From contig NZ_BAGF01000146.1 of NCBI RefSeq assembly GCF_000308755.1, positions 1 through 64,000 on the forward strand: a stretch of DNA of 64,000 bases. Direction: 5' to 3'. This document shows, one piece after another, positions 35,817 to 44,931 of the stretch. Both the position numbers and the translations under genes were made by a program. The first letter of the stretch is position 1; every line of letters starts with the position of its first letter. The notes beneath the pieces are model-generated. The model had not been told where the DNA came from, searched no databases, and saw only the letters and a list, made by a program, of their open reading frames with translations. Source of the stretch: Nocardia pneumoniae NBRC 100136. Lineage in GTDB: Bacteria > Actinomycetota > Actinomycetes > Mycobacteriales > Mycobacteriaceae.

Positions 35817-37109
35817 ATGACGGATCAATTGTGCGTCGACGAACAGGCCAGGGACACCGTCGGCCCACGGCCGTATTCAGTCGCCCGTTCGATGGTATCG
35901 AAGACTTTCTCGATATCGGTAATGATATTGTCTCTCGCCGTGATAGCGCTCGTCGCGATAATGGGCGCATGGTTCATTGCTACATTCGACCATAAGTTGG
36001 ACGTAGGCCTCGACGAGAGAGCACGACTGGCACAGAGATTGGTCGATCGAGGTATCGGCCCCGACGAGCTGGTAGCACATCTCGAGACGGGGGCGGTGGA
36101 AGTCCGGCTGATACTCACCGATGGTACGACGGTCGGCAGCCTGGACCAGCGACGAATCGACCACGAACCGATGAAGACACTTCGAACCGGCCTGCGGTCC
36201 GAAGCCTGGCCATTTCGTAACGCCGACCTCACACTCGGGGTGCATACAGGCTGGCTATCCGGCATCCGATCACAACTGACCGTATTTTCTCTTGTTTCCG
36301 GCACGGGGACTATTACCGTTACTGCAGTCCTGCTGCGTTTCGCCGTTCGCTTCACTCCTACGTCCCGCGGCTATAAGTCCGCAGCCGTCGGAGTACGTGC
36401 CGCCGAACATCGGGCCCAGCGGTTCATCGCGGATGCCGTGCACGAACTCCGGACACCGATAACCGGCATTCGAGCCATTGCCGATGCGGTGCTCGCGCAG
36501 CCACCGCACACGGATCCAGACGAAGTCCTACGGCTGCACCGATTGATGGTGGGTGAGACCGTGCGGGCCGGAAAGCTACTCGAGGATATGCTCGATCTTG
36601 CGCGTATCGATGCGGACAGGCCTGAATTACACTGCCGGCCATGCGATATTGCTGTTCTTGCCACGGCACAGACCGATCGCGCGCGACTGCTCAACCCGGG
36701 GATAGAGGTCACCATCGACGGTGCGACGACTGTTCCTGCCCACGTCGATCCGGACCGCGTCAGCCAGATCCTGGCGAACCTCCTCGACAACGCTTGCCGC
36801 GTGACACCAGCCGGAGGCCGAGTCCACGTGACTGTCGGCGACGTGGTCGATGGATTCGAGGTCGTGGTATCCGATACCGGCCCGGGTGTCCCGGTCGATG
36901 CTCGCAGTCGCATATTCGAGCGCATGGTCCGACTGGCCCCCTCCACACATCCCGACGGGATCAACGCCGGCCTCGGATTGACCATCGCCCGCGGCTGGGC
37001 CCGCGCGCACGGCGGCGACGTGACGTGCGAAGAGCCTGTGCACGGGACTGGTGCGACGTTCCGAGTCTCGATTCCGAGCCGACCAGCCGACGGGCCCGGA
37101 CACAGATAG
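35817..37109 (+). CDS. Sensor histidine kinase lacking a HAMP domain
   Basis: 430 residues from the ATG at 35817 (ATG 35778 and TTG 35763 are alternatives). It is a paralog of the kinase at 30194: TM1 SISVMILSLAVIALVAIMGA, sensor with LDERARLAQRLVDRGIGPDE and LTLGVHTGWLSG, TM2 SLVSGTGTITVTAVLLRFAV. Then, instead of a HAMP domain (about 55 residues in the paralog), only ~20 residues lead to HRAQRFIADAVHELRTPITG (His near 208). The HATPase has LANLLDNACRVTPAGG and DTGPGVP. No response regulator adjoins it. It may feed the regulator at 31901 or act as a phosphatase or decoy (inference). Confidence 0.9.
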   Translation: MTDQLCVDEQARDTVGPRPYSVARSMVSKTFSISVMILSLAVIALVAIMGAWFIATFDHKLDVGLDERARLAQRLVDRGIGPDELVAHLETGAVEVRLILTDGTTVGSLDQRRIDHEPMKTLRTGLRSEAWPFRNADLTLGVHTGWLSGIRSQLTVFSLVSGTGTITVTAVLLRFAVRFTPTSRGYKSAAVGVRAAEHRAQRFIADAVHELRTPITGIRAIADAVLAQPPHTDPDEVLRLHRLMVGETVRAGKLLEDMLDLARIDADRPELHCRPCDIAVLATAQTDRARLLNPGIEVTIDGATTVPAHVDPDRVSQILANLLDNACRVTPAGGRVHVTVGDVVDGFEVVVSDTGPGVPVDARSRIFERMVRLAPSTHPDGINAGLGLTIARGWARAHGGDVTCEEPVHGTGATFRVSIPSRPADGPGHR

Positions 37110-37127
37110 CGGCTTCGCCTGATCATT

Positions 37128-37144
37128 TCTGAAGAAGTCCTGAA
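37128..37144 (+). promoter_or_regulatory. Direct repeat pair TCTGAA-N5-CCTGAA before the terpene genes
   Basis: Units at 37128-37133 and 37139-37144 with the longer shared form CTGAAGA, 11-bp period. A possible -10 box TACAGT is at 37201-37206, 56 bases downstream. It points towards the polyprenyl-synthase remnant. Confidence 0.6.
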
Positions 37145-37220
37145 GACTTCGCCGCAAGCTGCGCACTCGCACCTCTTCCGTCGATACCGTGAGGCGCGCC
37201 TACAGTGACTCCGCCCCCGG

Positions 37221-38073
37221 GTGATGAGCCAATTGGGCTTTTCATGGCGTGCGGCGGCTATCGCGATGGTTCCCACGTTCGAACTCGACGATTCGGGAAC
37301 CAGCTTGGCAGTGCATGCCGTTGTGGAAGAGGCCGACAAACTATTGCACCACGAACTCCCTGAGCGAAGTTCGCTCCTGGAGCAGCTCCCACGGGTGCCA
37401 TTCCGGATCCACGGCATACGGATTATCCCGATTAATGACCGCGCTCGCCGGACAGTTGTGCCCACGGCCCGCAGGGTCGGAACTCGCCACCGCCGCTGCA
37501 GGCATCGAGCTCGTTCATCTCGCCACCGTGTACCACGGCCGAGTCCAGGATGCGCCCCCGGCACATGATGTCCGTTGCGGCTCAAATTCCAGTCAGAGGA
37601 ACAAAGCCGCCATCCTGGCAGGTGACTATCTGTCCGCGTGCGCCACTACACTGGTATCGGAACTCGGACCCGCTGCGACACGAATAACGGCAGAAACATT
37701 CGCCAGCGTGGTGACGGGGCAAGTTCGCGAGAAGCTAGGGGCGCAGCCCGCAGACAACCCGGCTGAGCACCATCTGGATTTGGCTAGAGAAAAGACTGGA
37801 TCCCTGGTCGGCGCATGCTTTCGCCTCGGTGGACTGGTCTCCGACGCGAGTCCTGACCAAATCGAACACATGGCGAGGTTGGGAGCAGTCGTAGGTATTG
37901 CACTGGAGCTCTCCGCCCTGATATCGAGCTGCGAGAATTCAGTCGTGACGAAGAAAATGCTGCAAACGCATACGCGAATAGCGGAAGCCGAACTGCGTGC
38001 ACTTCCCGATTGCCCCGCCCAGCGCGCTCTCCAGCACTTCGTGCGCTACCTCGCCGACGGCGGAGGAGCTTGA
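37221..38073 (+). pseudogene. Polyprenyl diphosphate synthase, decayed
   Basis: Joining two frames gives a protein like the actinomycete polyprenyl/geranylgeranyl synthases: VHAVVEEADKLLHHELPERS in one frame, then, after a shift near 37425, LMTALAGQLCPRPAGSELAT, IELVHLATVYHGRVQDAPPA and KAAILAGDYLSACATTLVSE in the other. The first Asp-rich motif, normally HDDVMD, is HGRVQD. The second (normally DDIID after GMAFQIS) is missing with about 60-70 residues: GIALELSALI runs directly into the C-terminal tail. Both Mg-diphosphate sites are thus lost, so it cannot be an active synthase. The regulatory repeats upstream and coupling to the cyclase gene remain. Confidence 0.8.
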
Positions 38074-38075
38074 CC

Positions 38076-39289
38076 TTGGCCCCCGAGAAACCTCAGGAAG
38101 TCGACGTGTGTGTGGTGGGACTCGGTCCGGCCGGACGCGCCCTGGCCTACCGCGCAACGCAGGCCGGGCTCGGGGTCAGGGTGGTAGATCCGCGTCCGAA
38201 CAGACTATGGTCGCCAACCTATGCCTGCTGGGTCGACGAGCTACCGCCGTGGCTACCTCAGACCGCAGTCGCCACCACGATCCCGGCCCCGACTGCCTGG
38301 ACAAGGGTCGCGCATCGCATCGATCGACCCTATTGTGTACTTTCCAAAGCTGAGCTGCGGACGGCCATGCCGCTCGACGACGCGACGATTGTCATCGGCC
38401 GCGCGGCACGGGTCGAGCCGCATCGGGTCGAGTTGTACGATCACAGGGTCATCACCGCGTCGGCCGTCTGCGACGCCCGGGGATCGGTAGTCACCGGTCG
38501 GCGCCGTGCCGCCAGCACATACGGCCTGTTCCTCAGCGAACGCAACGCAACACCGATGATCACGGACGACAACGGACTACTGATGGATTGGCGTCCGACC
38601 AACGGCGCCGGGTCGAACGCCCCGCCTTCGTTTCTCTACGCAATGCCGCTCGGTGATGGCACTGTCCTTTTCGAGGAGACCAGCCTGGGCCTACTCGAGG
38701 CATGCCGCGATACGAACTACACCGGCGACTGGTGCATCGACTTGCCGCTCATGGCGTCCGGCTGACCGGCACCGAACGGCACGAGCTGGCCCACTATCCC
38801 CTGGACCAGCAACCGCCCGACAACAATCCGCGACAACCCATTCCGTTCGGCTCTCGCGGCGGCATGATGAACCCCGGCACCGGATACAGCGTGGCGGATT
38901 CACTCGTGCTCGCCGATACCGCTGTTTCCGCATTACTACATGGCGCGCCCGCGATCTCTTTGCTGTGGCCGCGCGCGGCGAGGTTGGTGTACTGGCTGCG
39001 AATGCGAGGCCTCCGGGGCCTCGGCAGGCTGACCAGCGAGCAGTCGATCGCCGCGTTCCATTCCTTCTTCACAGCCTCCCCGCGAGGTCAGCGTGCCGTT
39101 CTGTCGACGCGCGACGACTACGCTGCGCTGTCCGCCGTTCTTGTCGGCACCGTCGCCCGTACCTGGCCGTTCCGCTGGAGATTCGACTATGTCGGCTGGA
39201 CCAACCGAAACCGATGGCGGAATTACCGATTCGAACCAGCCCCACCGCCGGGGCCAGATCCGTCAGCCGTCCGTGATGGTTGGCACTGA
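38076..39289 (+). pseudogene. crtY: Lycopene cyclase, broken by a frameshift
   Basis: The first part (38076-38700) has VDVCVVGLGPAGRALAYRAT (FAD-binding), DPRPNRLWSPTYACWVDELP and PLGDGTVLFEETSLG, which are CrtY/CrtL landmarks. The rest continues in another frame from about 38700: PRYELHRRLVHRLAAHGVRL, FGSRGGMMNPGTGYSVADSL and SFFTASPRGQRAVLST. A single-base change near 38695-38705 explains the split, so it is either a true mutation or a sequence error. An intact enzyme would close the ends of lycopene. The start is probably TTG 38076 with GGAGGAG 7 bases before it, right at the stop of the polyprenyl-synthase remnant. Confidence 0.85.
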
Positions 39290-40168
39290 GGGCCTGAAAT
39301 ACCTGGTCAAAACGCCGATGAACCTCCGGCTCGTCGGTGACGGTTCCGGTGGTATCCACGCGGCCGCCAGCGGTACGGCCGGAGCGCCGGCCACCTCGCG
39401 AAAGATGACGCCGGGTCGCGTCGCTTCGGCCACGCCGCGGGTAACGAAACCGATGCCTGCTCCTGCGGCCACCAGCCCTGCCAGTGTGGTTACCGGCGTA
39501 GCTTTCTGCACGATTCGCGGTTCGACACCAACCGCGCGGAAACATGCAATGACCTTGTCGAACAACACCGGCCCCACATGCCGAGGCGCCGTAATCACCG
39601 GCTCGTCGGCCAGATCGCCGAACGTCACTACTGCCCGCTCGCCCAGTCGATGGCCGACCGGCAACGCCAGCACCAGAGGTTCCGCCGGTAGCGTCACCAG
39701 GCGAAGGTGGGCACGCTCGAACGGTGGATGGAGCACGCCGAGGTCGATCTCGCCCCGATCGAGCGCCTCCTCGACTGCCGGTGAATTGATCTCGACCAAG
39801 TCGACCTCGATCTCCGGGAACGCGTCACGAAACGCCTGCACCGCTCGCGGCAGCACCGTGTACGAGGCGATCACTGTGAATCCGAGGCGAAACCGGCCGT
39901 GCAAGCCTGCCGCCGCCCGCCTCGCCGACTCCGCAGCCGACTCTCCGTGCGCAACCGCTGCGCGAGCCGACGGCAGAAACGCCTGCCCGGCCGCCGTCAG
40001 TCTGACACCGCGGCGGTCACGTTCGAGCAGCACGGCACCGATATCGCGTTCGAGCGTTCGAATGCGTTGGCTCAGCGCCGGCTGGCTCAAATGCAAGTCG
40101 CCAGCGGCCCTGCCGAAATGCAGGGTCTCCGACACCCGCAGGAAGCACTCGACCGACCGTAGATCCAC
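39263..40168 (-). CDS. LysR-family transcription regulator
   Basis: 301 residues from a GTG at 40168 (MDLRSVECFLRVSETLHFGR as usual for the family; the frame is open to 40219). Helix-turn-helix: AAGDLHLSQPALSQRIRTLE. The effector domain starts LHGRFRLGFTVIASYTVLPR and has GLVAAGAGIGFVTRG near the end. It is divergent from the lipoprotein gene at 40245 with a 76-bp gap, the usual layout for a LysR protein and its target. Its 3' end overlaps the cyclase remnant by 27 bp on the opposite strand. Confidence 0.92.
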   Translation of the reverse strand: MDLRSVECFLRVSETLHFGRAAGDLHLSQPALSQRIRTLERDIGAVLLERDRRGVRLTAAGQAFLPSARAAVAHGESAAESARRAAAGLHGRFRLGFTVIASYTVLPRAVQAFRDAFPEIEVDLVEINSPAVEEALDRGEIDLGVLHPPFERAHLRLVTLPAEPLVLALPVGHRLGERAVVTFGDLADEPVITAPRHVGPVLFDKVIACFRAVGVEPRIVQKATPVTTLAGLVAAGAGIGFVTRGVAEATRPGVIFREVAGAPAVPLAAAWIPPEPSPTSRRFIGVLTRYFRPSVPTITDG

Positions 40169-40244
40169 GCTGTAATCGTATTTCACTATCACACACGCTG
40201 AAATACCGATTGAAGGCAATCACAGGATCGTCAACACTGGCGAT

Positions 40245-41552
40245 ATGCGCGGACTCGTAATGCTCTCGACAACCCTCGCTGTGGTGGCCGTCGCCGCCTG
40301 CAGTTCACCGGATCGCGACAGCGGCGTCACCATCGGACGGATTGTCACCATCGCCGATGGCGACTACCTCGCCAGCACATACGCCGACGGCAAACTCGCA
40401 CCGACCGCATCGGGTCACCGCGACCTGCTCACTACCCTCCGCATTACCGACGGCGAAGTCAGCACACGGCACATCGAGGTCTCCAACTCGGTGACAGCCG
40501 CGCCGGAGATTCTCTCGGTATCCCCGGACGGATCCACGGCCTTCGTGGCCGAGCGGTTGACCCAGCGCCGGCCCAATGACACCACGAGCCAGCAGCTGTC
40601 CCCCGGCAATCGTCTGTTCGCCGTGAATATCTCAGATTCCGACGCACTGTCGATCACCGACACGGCCACCATCGCTTCTTCACCCGAGGCGCTGGAAGTC
40701 AGCCCGGACGGCTCGCATGTCGCTGTCGTATCCGGCGCAGTACTGCAGGTGGTGCCGTGGAGCACCGACGGATTCGGCGAACCGGAATCTTATGACCTTG
40801 TATCCGTCGACACCGTCGCGGACTCGAGTCAGCCCCGAAGCCGCGTGCTCGCCACCAACGTGCACTGGCATCCCAGCGGCCGGGCGATCGCGGTGAATAT
40901 CACGAGCCAGAACAGAGTCATCTTCTTCACCATGGACACCTCGACAGAAGCCGCTACTCTACGGCCCTGGGGCGCTTCCGTGACGACCGGCAAGGATCCC
41001 TTCGTCGGCCGGTTCACACCGGACGGCCGCCATTACATTACGTCGGACTGGGGTCGCGATCTGACCGCCACCGACATCTCCGGCCGGCTCCCCTCCGAGC
41101 GATCGAGGGTCAGCGTCATCCGGTTGGGTGACCTCGGCACCACCGCGGATCACCGCGTCACCTCCACCGCCGAGTCCGACAGATCAGCGGAGGGACTTGC
41201 CGTCAGTCCGGACGGCCGCCTCGTCGCCACCGTTAACATGCGCGGCACCGCGCTCCCATCCGGCGCTGCCGGATACGACGAATCTGCATCGGTAAGTCTG
41301 CTTCGCCTCAACGACACCGATAACATTCTGACCAAGATCGGCGACTACCCGCTCGACGGCGTCCTCCCCGAAGGCGGAACCTTCGACGTCACTGGCAAAT
41401 ATTTTCTGGCCACCGTCTTCCAAGGCCGCAGCCCCGATCGCCCCGGGGCGGGTCTGCAGGTATATCGAGTCGGCTCCGACCAGAACCCCGGTCTCACACC
41501 GGTCCAGCGCATACCGTTGCCACACGGCGTACACCATGTCGCCACAGCGTAA
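40245..41552 (+). CDS. Beta-propeller lipoprotein
   Basis: 435 residues. The signal peptide ends in a lipobox (VVAVAACSS, Cys 19), so the protein is anchored to the membrane outside. Repeated blades have the S-P-D-G turn: LSVSPDGSTAFVAERL, LEVSPDGSHVAVVSGA, GRFTPDGRHYITSDWG, LAVSPDGRLVATVNMR. This is the lactonase/YncE-like seven-bladed propeller type; the ligand is unknown. It is divergent from the LysR gene and probably controlled by it. Confidence 0.85.
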   Translation: MRGLVMLSTTLAVVAVAACSSPDRDSGVTIGRIVTIADGDYLASTYADGKLAPTASGHRDLLTTLRITDGEVSTRHIEVSNSVTAAPEILSVSPDGSTAFVAERLTQRRPNDTTSQQLSPGNRLFAVNISDSDALSITDTATIASSPEALEVSPDGSHVAVVSGAVLQVVPWSTDGFGEPESYDLVSVDTVADSSQPRSRVLATNVHWHPSGRAIAVNITSQNRVIFFTMDTSTEAATLRPWGASVTTGKDPFVGRFTPDGRHYITSDWGRDLTATDISGRLPSERSRVSVIRLGDLGTTADHRVTSTAESDRSAEGLAVSPDGRLVATVNMRGTALPSGAAGYDESASVSLLRLNDTDNILTKIGDYPLDGVLPEGGTFDVTGKYFLATVFQGRSPDRPGAGLQVYRVGSDQNPGLTPVQRIPLPHGVHHVATA

Positions 41553-41622
41553 GCCACCGGATAGCGACCAACCTGGCCGTGGAGCGGTTATGGCATCCAC
41601 GGATCGCCGCCGGTCTTCGCCG

Positions 41623-42780
41623 CTACCGGCAGGGCAAGGAATGTGCCAGGTTCTTCGTGACCTCGAGAAATCTGGTGTTTTCCTCAGCGAGCCCGATACT
41701 GGTGCGCAAATGATGTGGCACTCCCGGATCTCGCACGAGGACACCGTGCTCTAGGTAGAACTCCCATGCGCGAGCTGCATCCTGGAAATGACCGAACAGC
41801 AGGAAATTGGCCTCACTTCGTACTGAATCGAAACCCATTTCTCCGAGAGCGCGAGCGACTCGCTCGCGTTCGGCAGAAATCTCCTTTATACGCGACAGAA
41901 CTTCGCCGGAATGTCGGAGCAGCGCCATTGCGGCCGCCTGTGTCAAGATCGAGAGGTGGTACGGAAGGCTGACGGATCGGACAGCACCCACGACCGCCGG
42001 CGAAGCTACAAGGTAGCCCAACCGACCGCCGGCGAAGCCGAATGCCTTACTCATGGTCCTCGTGACGACGAGGGTGGCAGGAAAACGATCGATCAATCCC
42101 ACGGCACTTGGCTGCTCAGAATACTCACGGTATGCCTCGTCCACGATAACGACACCTGACGCGGACTCTAGTATATGTTCGAGTTCCGCCAGACTGATAC
42201 AGTGCCCGCTCGGATTGTCCGGCCTCGCGAGAAAAACGATATCGGGTCGGGTGGACGAAATCTCCGACACCGCACGATCGACGTCTATCGAGAGGTCCGC
42301 CGCACGGCCACCGTCCAGCCAGCCGGTCTCCGCCCCCACTGTAATGATCTCGTACATCGAGTAACTGGGAGCGAAGCTCAGCGCGCTACGACCAGGCCCT
42401 CCGAATACATCGAGCAACTGCCGCATGGTCTCGAGAGATCCGTTCGCCGCCCACACGTTCTCGGCGTTCGTCCGTACCCCATCGTAACGAGTGATGTACT
42501 CGGCCAACTCGGTACGCAGTTGAAGGGCCTCGCGGTCCGGGTACCGGTGCATTGAAGCGGCAGCGGCACGAACAGATGCGGTGACATCCTCGATCAGCGC
42601 CCGCGACGGCGAGAACGGGTTCTCGTTGGTGTTCAGCCGTACCGGGCACGACAACTGCGGTGCATCGTACGGTCTCCGCACACGAAAACTCGGCCGAACC
42701 GGCAGGTCACCGACGGTGACCGCCCCACCGAGCGGAGTCGTCGCAGCGATCTCAGGATTCGTCGTCGCCGACACAGGCAT
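41623..42780 (-). CDS. HisC-like aminotransferase (PLP class I/II)
   Basis: 385 residues. Landmarks: RLNTNENPFSPSRALIEDV, NVWAANGSLETMRQLLDVFG, PDIVFLARPDNPSGHCIS, VVIVDEAYREYSEQPSAVG, and VVTRTMSKAFGFAGGRLGYL with the PLP Lys near residue 245. The fold is that of histidinol-phosphate aminotransferase, but the gene stands alone, far from any his operon, so it may act on another amino acid or in secondary metabolism. The start is the ATG at 42780; the frame is open to 42996. The repeat pair at 42927 is upstream. Confidence 0.88.
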   Translation of the reverse strand: MPVSATTNPEIAATTPLGGAVTVGDLPVRPSFRVRRPYDAPQLSCPVRLNTNENPFSPSRALIEDVTASVRAAAASMHRYPDREALQLRTELAEYITRYDGVRTNAENVWAANGSLETMRQLLDVFGGPGRSALSFAPSYSMYEIITVGAETGWLDGGRAADLSIDVDRAVSEISSTRPDIVFLARPDNPSGHCISLAELEHILESASGVVIVDEAYREYSEQPSAVGLIDRFPATLVVTRTMSKAFGFAGGRLGYLVASPAVVGAVRSVSLPYHLSILTQAAAMALLRHSGEVLSRIKEISAERERVARALGEMGFDSVRSEANFLLFGHFQDAARAWEFYLEHGVLVRDPGVPHHLRTSIGLAEENTRFLEVTKNLAHSLPCR

Positions 42781-42926
42781 CACTTGCTTCCATTCATCCA
42801 ACGAGGTCGGCAGCTGACCCCGCAACCCGTTCGAGCATTGCGATTGCCTTCTGCGACGGGCCCGGTCGAGGTTGCCGACTGTGTGCACCGGACGGAGGCA
42901 GTATGTCAGCCCGGGCCACCGATGTT

Positions 42927-42943
42927 TCTGAAAGATTTCTGAA
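42927..42943 (+). promoter_or_regulatory. Direct repeat pair TCTGAA-N5-TCTGAA in a divergent gap
   Basis: Two perfect units (42927-42932 and 42938-42943), 11-bp period, each preceded by T. They lie in the 483-bp gap between the HisC-like gene (start 42780, minus) and the plus-strand pair 43264/43822. No gene is evident in this gap. Confidence 0.62.
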
Positions 42944-43263
42944 ATTTGTCCCCCGAGAGGGGAATCCAACACCATCTCGCATGTCATCGCCGGCACACGG
43001 CCGCGTCGACGAACGTCCGCCGATTCGGTGTACGCAATTCACTGGATGCAGCCCGAGCCCGGCCGACCATTGCCCCTCGAAGCGCTCGAAATCCGCAGTA
43101 CGGAGTCTGAAGAGTTCATGAGGGTGTGCGGGCAGACCATGCCCCGGTTGCCGGGAGGTAGTTGACTAAGTCGCAGCGATCGATGCGCAACTACCCTCGT
43201 CACGGTAGCGAGAAGCATCCGCTCCACTCGATACACAGATCGACTCGAGATTCGAGCTTATTC

Positions 43264-43749
43264 ATGACGGTACAGCCAATCGAAGAAATTTCGGATCGCG
43301 CCATGGCCTTGGCGACAGAATTCCTACCGGCAGTTGACGACCGCACGATACGTCGCCAGGCTGAAGAATTGGTCACCATGGGCGGGTACCTAGAGATCAT
43401 GGCGCAGACTCATGAAACGTTGCATAAACAGTATCTGACCGGGGAGCAGGGGGTGATCGACGCCCCATTGGCTCAGTTAAATCTGGAAATATTCGCCCAC
43501 CTCCATCGCCGAGTCTTGTACTGCTACAATATGGCTACGCACCTTGTCAAGACTGCGGAAGTAATCGAGCTGGGAAAGCTCGAGCTCATCGCCATTGCCT
43601 CATCGCTGATCGCCTCTGGTGGTTCTCCCGGCTGTGCCATCGCAGAGGCCCGAATGCAAGAGGCCGCACAGCGGATGCAGAAAAGGCTTGACGAACTTCC
43701 CGACCCCTATATCAGTGTAGTTCCCGAAGAAGGAAATGATGCTGACTGA
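43264..43749 (+). CDS. Unknown helical protein upstream of the SLT-domain protein
   Basis: 161 residues (MTVQPIEEISDRAMALATEF). Almost all helix: RRQAEELVTMGGYLEIMAQT, LNLEIFAHLHRRVLYCYNMA, ASLIASGGSPGCAIAEARMQ near residue 120. No signal peptide and no known domain. The start has no clear ribosome-binding site; the frame is open to 43162. 72 bp separate it from the SLT gene, so co-transcription is likely. It might be a chaperone or early partner of that exported protein (inference). Confidence 0.55.
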   Translation: MTVQPIEEISDRAMALATEFLPAVDDRTIRRQAEELVTMGGYLEIMAQTHETLHKQYLTGEQGVIDAPLAQLNLEIFAHLHRRVLYCYNMATHLVKTAEVIELGKLELIAIASSLIASGGSPGCAIAEARMQEAAQRMQKRLDELPDPYISVVPEEGNDAD

Positions 43750-43821
43750 AAGGCGGAGGCAATGTCCCTTGCCCGGTAGGACGTTCCACGCATTCTCCTA
43801 CGATTCATTCGTCCTCTTGCG

Positions 43822-44904
43822 ATGACTGAAGATCGGTACCGGGTAAATCCCTTGCCACATCCAGAGGGCTCGTCTCAGGCGCTCGACAATCTCATAGATT
43901 GGGGCGGTACAGCGATCGAAGCCATGCTGGCAACCTTGGGATCGGGCAGCGCCACTCTTCCGGACTACTCGGCGCAATTGGAAGGAGACGGCCGAGTGGT
44001 CGACATCAACGATCAAACGAGGTCCCTCACGGTCGAGAATTACCCCGAATTGGCAGAGACGATCCGTACCGCTGAGGAGTCGATACAGGTGAGCGATCGA
44101 GGTGTCGACACTTCCACTTTCGCGACATCCGAGATATCGGAGGGCGCATTCTCGGACATCAAGAGCTATGTCATCGAACTCAGAATAACTTTGAACAATG
44201 CGCCTGCGCCGGTTCAGGATCCACCGACGAGGGCGAACCCGAATCCTCCGAAGTATCTGACTACGAGTACCGAAACAACCCTCATGTCGGCCGTCGCCGA
44301 TGCCGTCGGAAAGACGTATGACAGGATCACTGAAGCCCGGACGGCGATACAGGGCCAGGCCGAGGCGATCAGCAGCGCGACTCCGTCATACACAGGTAGC
44401 GCCGATTCCGCCGTCGGCACCGGCTCTGGCATGGGAAGCCCGCTCGGCTACAGTACGGGCGGGTACGACAGTTCCTATACACAGCCGGTCGAGAGTGTGG
44501 ACGGTAACGCCTCCCACGAGGTTCTCAGCACCGCCGAATTGACGTACTTCATCGGCAAAGCCCTCGATTCCTTGGGGATCACCGACCCGCGGGCGCGTGA
44601 ACGATGGACCAAAGGGTATCTGACGCTGATCGCGCGTGAGTCCGGTGGTGATGTCGAAGCCATAAATCTGTCGGATTCCAATGCAGCTGCCGGGCACCCC
44701 TCCCAAGGGCTCACCCAGACAATTCCCAGTACTTTCGAGGCCTACCACGTTGCCGGGACCTCCAACTCGATAACCGATCCTACAGCCAACATCGCGGCCA
44801 GCATGAATTACGTGATGAGCAGGTACGGAGTGTCTCGTGACGGTTCGAATCTAGCCGCCAATGTCCAGCAAGCCGATCCGTCCCGAACCCCGATGGGTTA
44901 CTGA
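43822..44904 (+). CDS. SLT-domain (lytic transglycosylase-like) protein
   Basis: 360 residues. Residues 1-175 are helical without a Sec signal, then a Gly/Ser linker. The C-terminal ~130 residues are a transglycosylase fold: GYLTLIARESGGDVEAINLS with the catalytic Glu near 272, NAAAGHPSQGLTQTIPSTFE and ANIAASMNYVMSRYGV. It would cleave peptidoglycan glycan strands. The layout (helical N-terminus, linker, wall hydrolase) parallels the CHAP protein at 28899. It is convergent with the giant CpnT-like gene, with 27 bp between the stops. Confidence 0.82.
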   Translation: MTEDRYRVNPLPHPEGSSQALDNLIDWGGTAIEAMLATLGSGSATLPDYSAQLEGDGRVVDINDQTRSLTVENYPELAETIRTAEESIQVSDRGVDTSTFATSEISEGAFSDIKSYVIELRITLNNAPAPVQDPPTRANPNPPKYLTTSTETTLMSAVADAVGKTYDRITEARTAIQGQAEAISSATPSYTGSADSAVGTGSGMGSPLGYSTGGYDSSYTQPVESVDGNASHEVLSTAELTYFIGKALDSLGITDPRARERWTKGYLTLIARESGGDVEAINLSDSNAAAGHPSQGLTQTIPSTFEAYHVAGTSNSITDPTANIAASMNYVMSRYGVSRDGSNLAANVQQADPSRTPMGY

Positions 44905-44931
44905 TCCTCCGGATATCACGAAATTCCTGTG

